Source: an uncultured Slackia sp. (GTDB lineage Bacteria; Actinomycetota; Coriobacteriia; Coriobacteriales; Eggerthellaceae). Taken from it: DNA of 7,256 nt. The notes under the pieces are model-generated. The model searched no databases, was not told the DNA's origin, and saw only the letters and a program-made list of their open reading frames with translations. Below, in pieces: positions 6,413-7,256 of this stretch. The translations under genes and the position numbers were made by a program. The stretch spans positions 1 through 7,256 of the forward strand of contig USEZ01000097.1 of NCBI GenBank assembly GCA_900553775.1. Direction: 5' to 3'. The stretch's first letter is position 1; every line of letters starts with the position of its first letter.

Positions 6413-7256
6413 TTATTCGCCCCCCACGTGCGGCTCAACGCCGCCTTCCGCGGCGCGCTCCTCCCCTATGCGGCATTCGAAAGCAAGCGATCGCGCGCGA
6501 AGCGAACGCAAAACGCCGCAACGGCGCTCTCGCCTCGCGCGCTCCGATTCGCCCGAAGATTCGAACAAGTCGGAAAGCGTGCACACGAACACGCCGTCGA
6601 CAATGGAGGCGGAAGCATCGACGGCGGGCGGGTCGGCGAAATCGAACAGAATGCTCATGCGTCCTCGACGCATGCGGCGCACCGCCCTCATCGTCGAAGC
6701 GCCCACGGGGCCGTCGGCGAAAGCGGCCGAGAACACCACGATGTCGGCTTGCGCCATAGCGCCCACCCAGACCCCCGTGCCGCAATCGGCCGAACACGCT
6801 GCAGCGCCTTGGTCGCACGCCCGCGCGACCAGAGCATCGCCTAAGGCCGACGAGCCCACGGCAAGCACGCGTCGGCCGCGCATGCCCTCGAAGATGCGGC
6901 CGGCAAATCCGAAGGCCGTGCGCAACGCCTCTTCGACGTCGCGGGCCTGGGCGGTACCGCCCGCAAGCGCACCCACATGGAGTGCCTCCTCGAAAAGGCT
7001 CTCGAGAATCGGCCTTGCCGCACCATGCCCGCCCGTCGCAAGCGCATCGGCTGCCATGCAGGCGAAAGACGCATCCTCGGAGAAATACGACTCTGCGCCG
7101 CATGCCGCGGAAAACAGATGCATGACGGCATCGGCCCCTTCGGCGAAATACGAACCGGACATCGTCCGGGAGGGCGAGCAGGAAAGGCACTCCGCCACCG
7201 AAGCGCACAGGCGGGCGAAGGCGTCGAGACCCTCGCAAAAGACCGCATAGACCTCG
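6413..7256 (-). CDS. hemA: Divergent glutamyl-tRNA reductase (HemA), 5' end beyond window
   Basis: The gene enters from the right edge and stops at TAA 6413-6415; 280 codons are visible. The frame is open to the edge and begins EVYAV, which in GluTR follows the catalytic TCNRT motif, so the active-site Cys should lie just outside. A GTG at 7196-7198 is internal. Recognisable parts are FAEGADAVMHLFSAACGAES (substrate-domain helix with conserved His), LFEEALHVG, MRGRRVLAVG at the start of the NADPH domain, ADIVVFSA, and RRGRMSILFDFADPP followed by DGVFVCTLSDL. GluTR reduces glutamyl-tRNA to glutamate-1-semialdehyde, the first step of C5 tetrapyrrole synthesis. Odd points: the glycine loop reads GSSALG (6839-6856), the following NADPH region is about 25 residues short with no NRT motif, the C-terminal dimerisation part is short, and there are 12 cysteines. 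It leads the ahbD and transporter genes. Fold call fairly sure; activity uncertain. Confidence 0.82.
   Translation of the reverse strand, partial: EVYAVFCEGLDAFARLCASVAECLSCSPSRTMSGSYFAEGADAVMHLFSAACGAESYFSEDASFACMAADALATGGHGAARPILESLFEEALHVGALAGGTAQARDVEEALRTAFGFAGRIFEGMRGRRVLAVGSSALGDALVARACDQGAAACSADCGTGVWVGAMAQADIVVFSAAFADGPVGASTMRAVRRMRRGRMSILFDFADPPAVDASASIVDGVFVCTLSDLFESSGESERARRERRCGVLRSLRARSLAFECRIGEERAAEGGVEPHVGGE

Noticed and set aside
6309..7250. 313-residue + strand frame opposite hemA
   Set aside because: Ser/Ala/Pro/Arg-rich composition with no motif; the - strand frame has clear GluTR landmarks and stays open to the window edge.

Overview
The window is GC-rich, with strong G/C preference at third codon positions, close gene packing, GTG and TTG starts and A-tract/T-tract GC hairpins. 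Together with the gene content (a siroheme-type heme-synthase radical SAM enzyme next to a divergent hemA, and a FecBCD-type importer), this suggests a high-GC anaerobe, most likely an actinobacterium of the Coriobacteriia/Eggerthellaceae type. That placement is a judgement from style and content, not from a database match. No rRNA, tRNA, CRISPR array, insertion sequence or phage gene is visible.

Layout. At 1-174 (+) is the 3' end of a YbjQ/UPF0145-family gene. At 175-369 is a convergent gap with two hairpins, the second a likely bidirectional terminator. At 370-1419 (-) is trpS, tryptophanyl-tRNA synthetase. At 1420-1662 is a divergent intergenic region. At 1663-2298 (+) is a YigZ/IMPACT-family gene with a -10 box placed so that its mRNA may be leaderless. 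At 2299-2379 is a short convergent gap.

From the right edge down to 2380, everything on the - strand looks like one operon, in transcription order: hemA-like glutamyl-tRNA reductase (6413 to beyond 7256, 5' end missing), ahbD-like radical SAM/SPASM heme synthase (5348-6343), lipoprotein substrate-binding protein (5297 down to 4198, broken by a frameshift), FecCD-type permease (3155-4198) and FecE-type ATPase (2380-3162). Gaps are short: 69 nt, 50 nt, a 1-nt TAATG overlap and an 8-nt overlap.

How the genes fit together: HemA would make the tetrapyrrole precursor and AhbD would finish heme b by the siroheme-dependent route. The ABC importer belongs to the iron-chelate/heme/cobalamin class and could feed iron or a tetrapyrrole into the same pool. 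The main oddities are (1) the binding protein, whose last ~60 residues are intact but lie in the -1 frame, with an ATGA stop/start overlap at the break; (2) the HemA homologue, which has a shortened, degenerate nucleotide-binding region, a short C-terminal tail and many cysteines; and (3) the possible leaderless promoter of yigZ.
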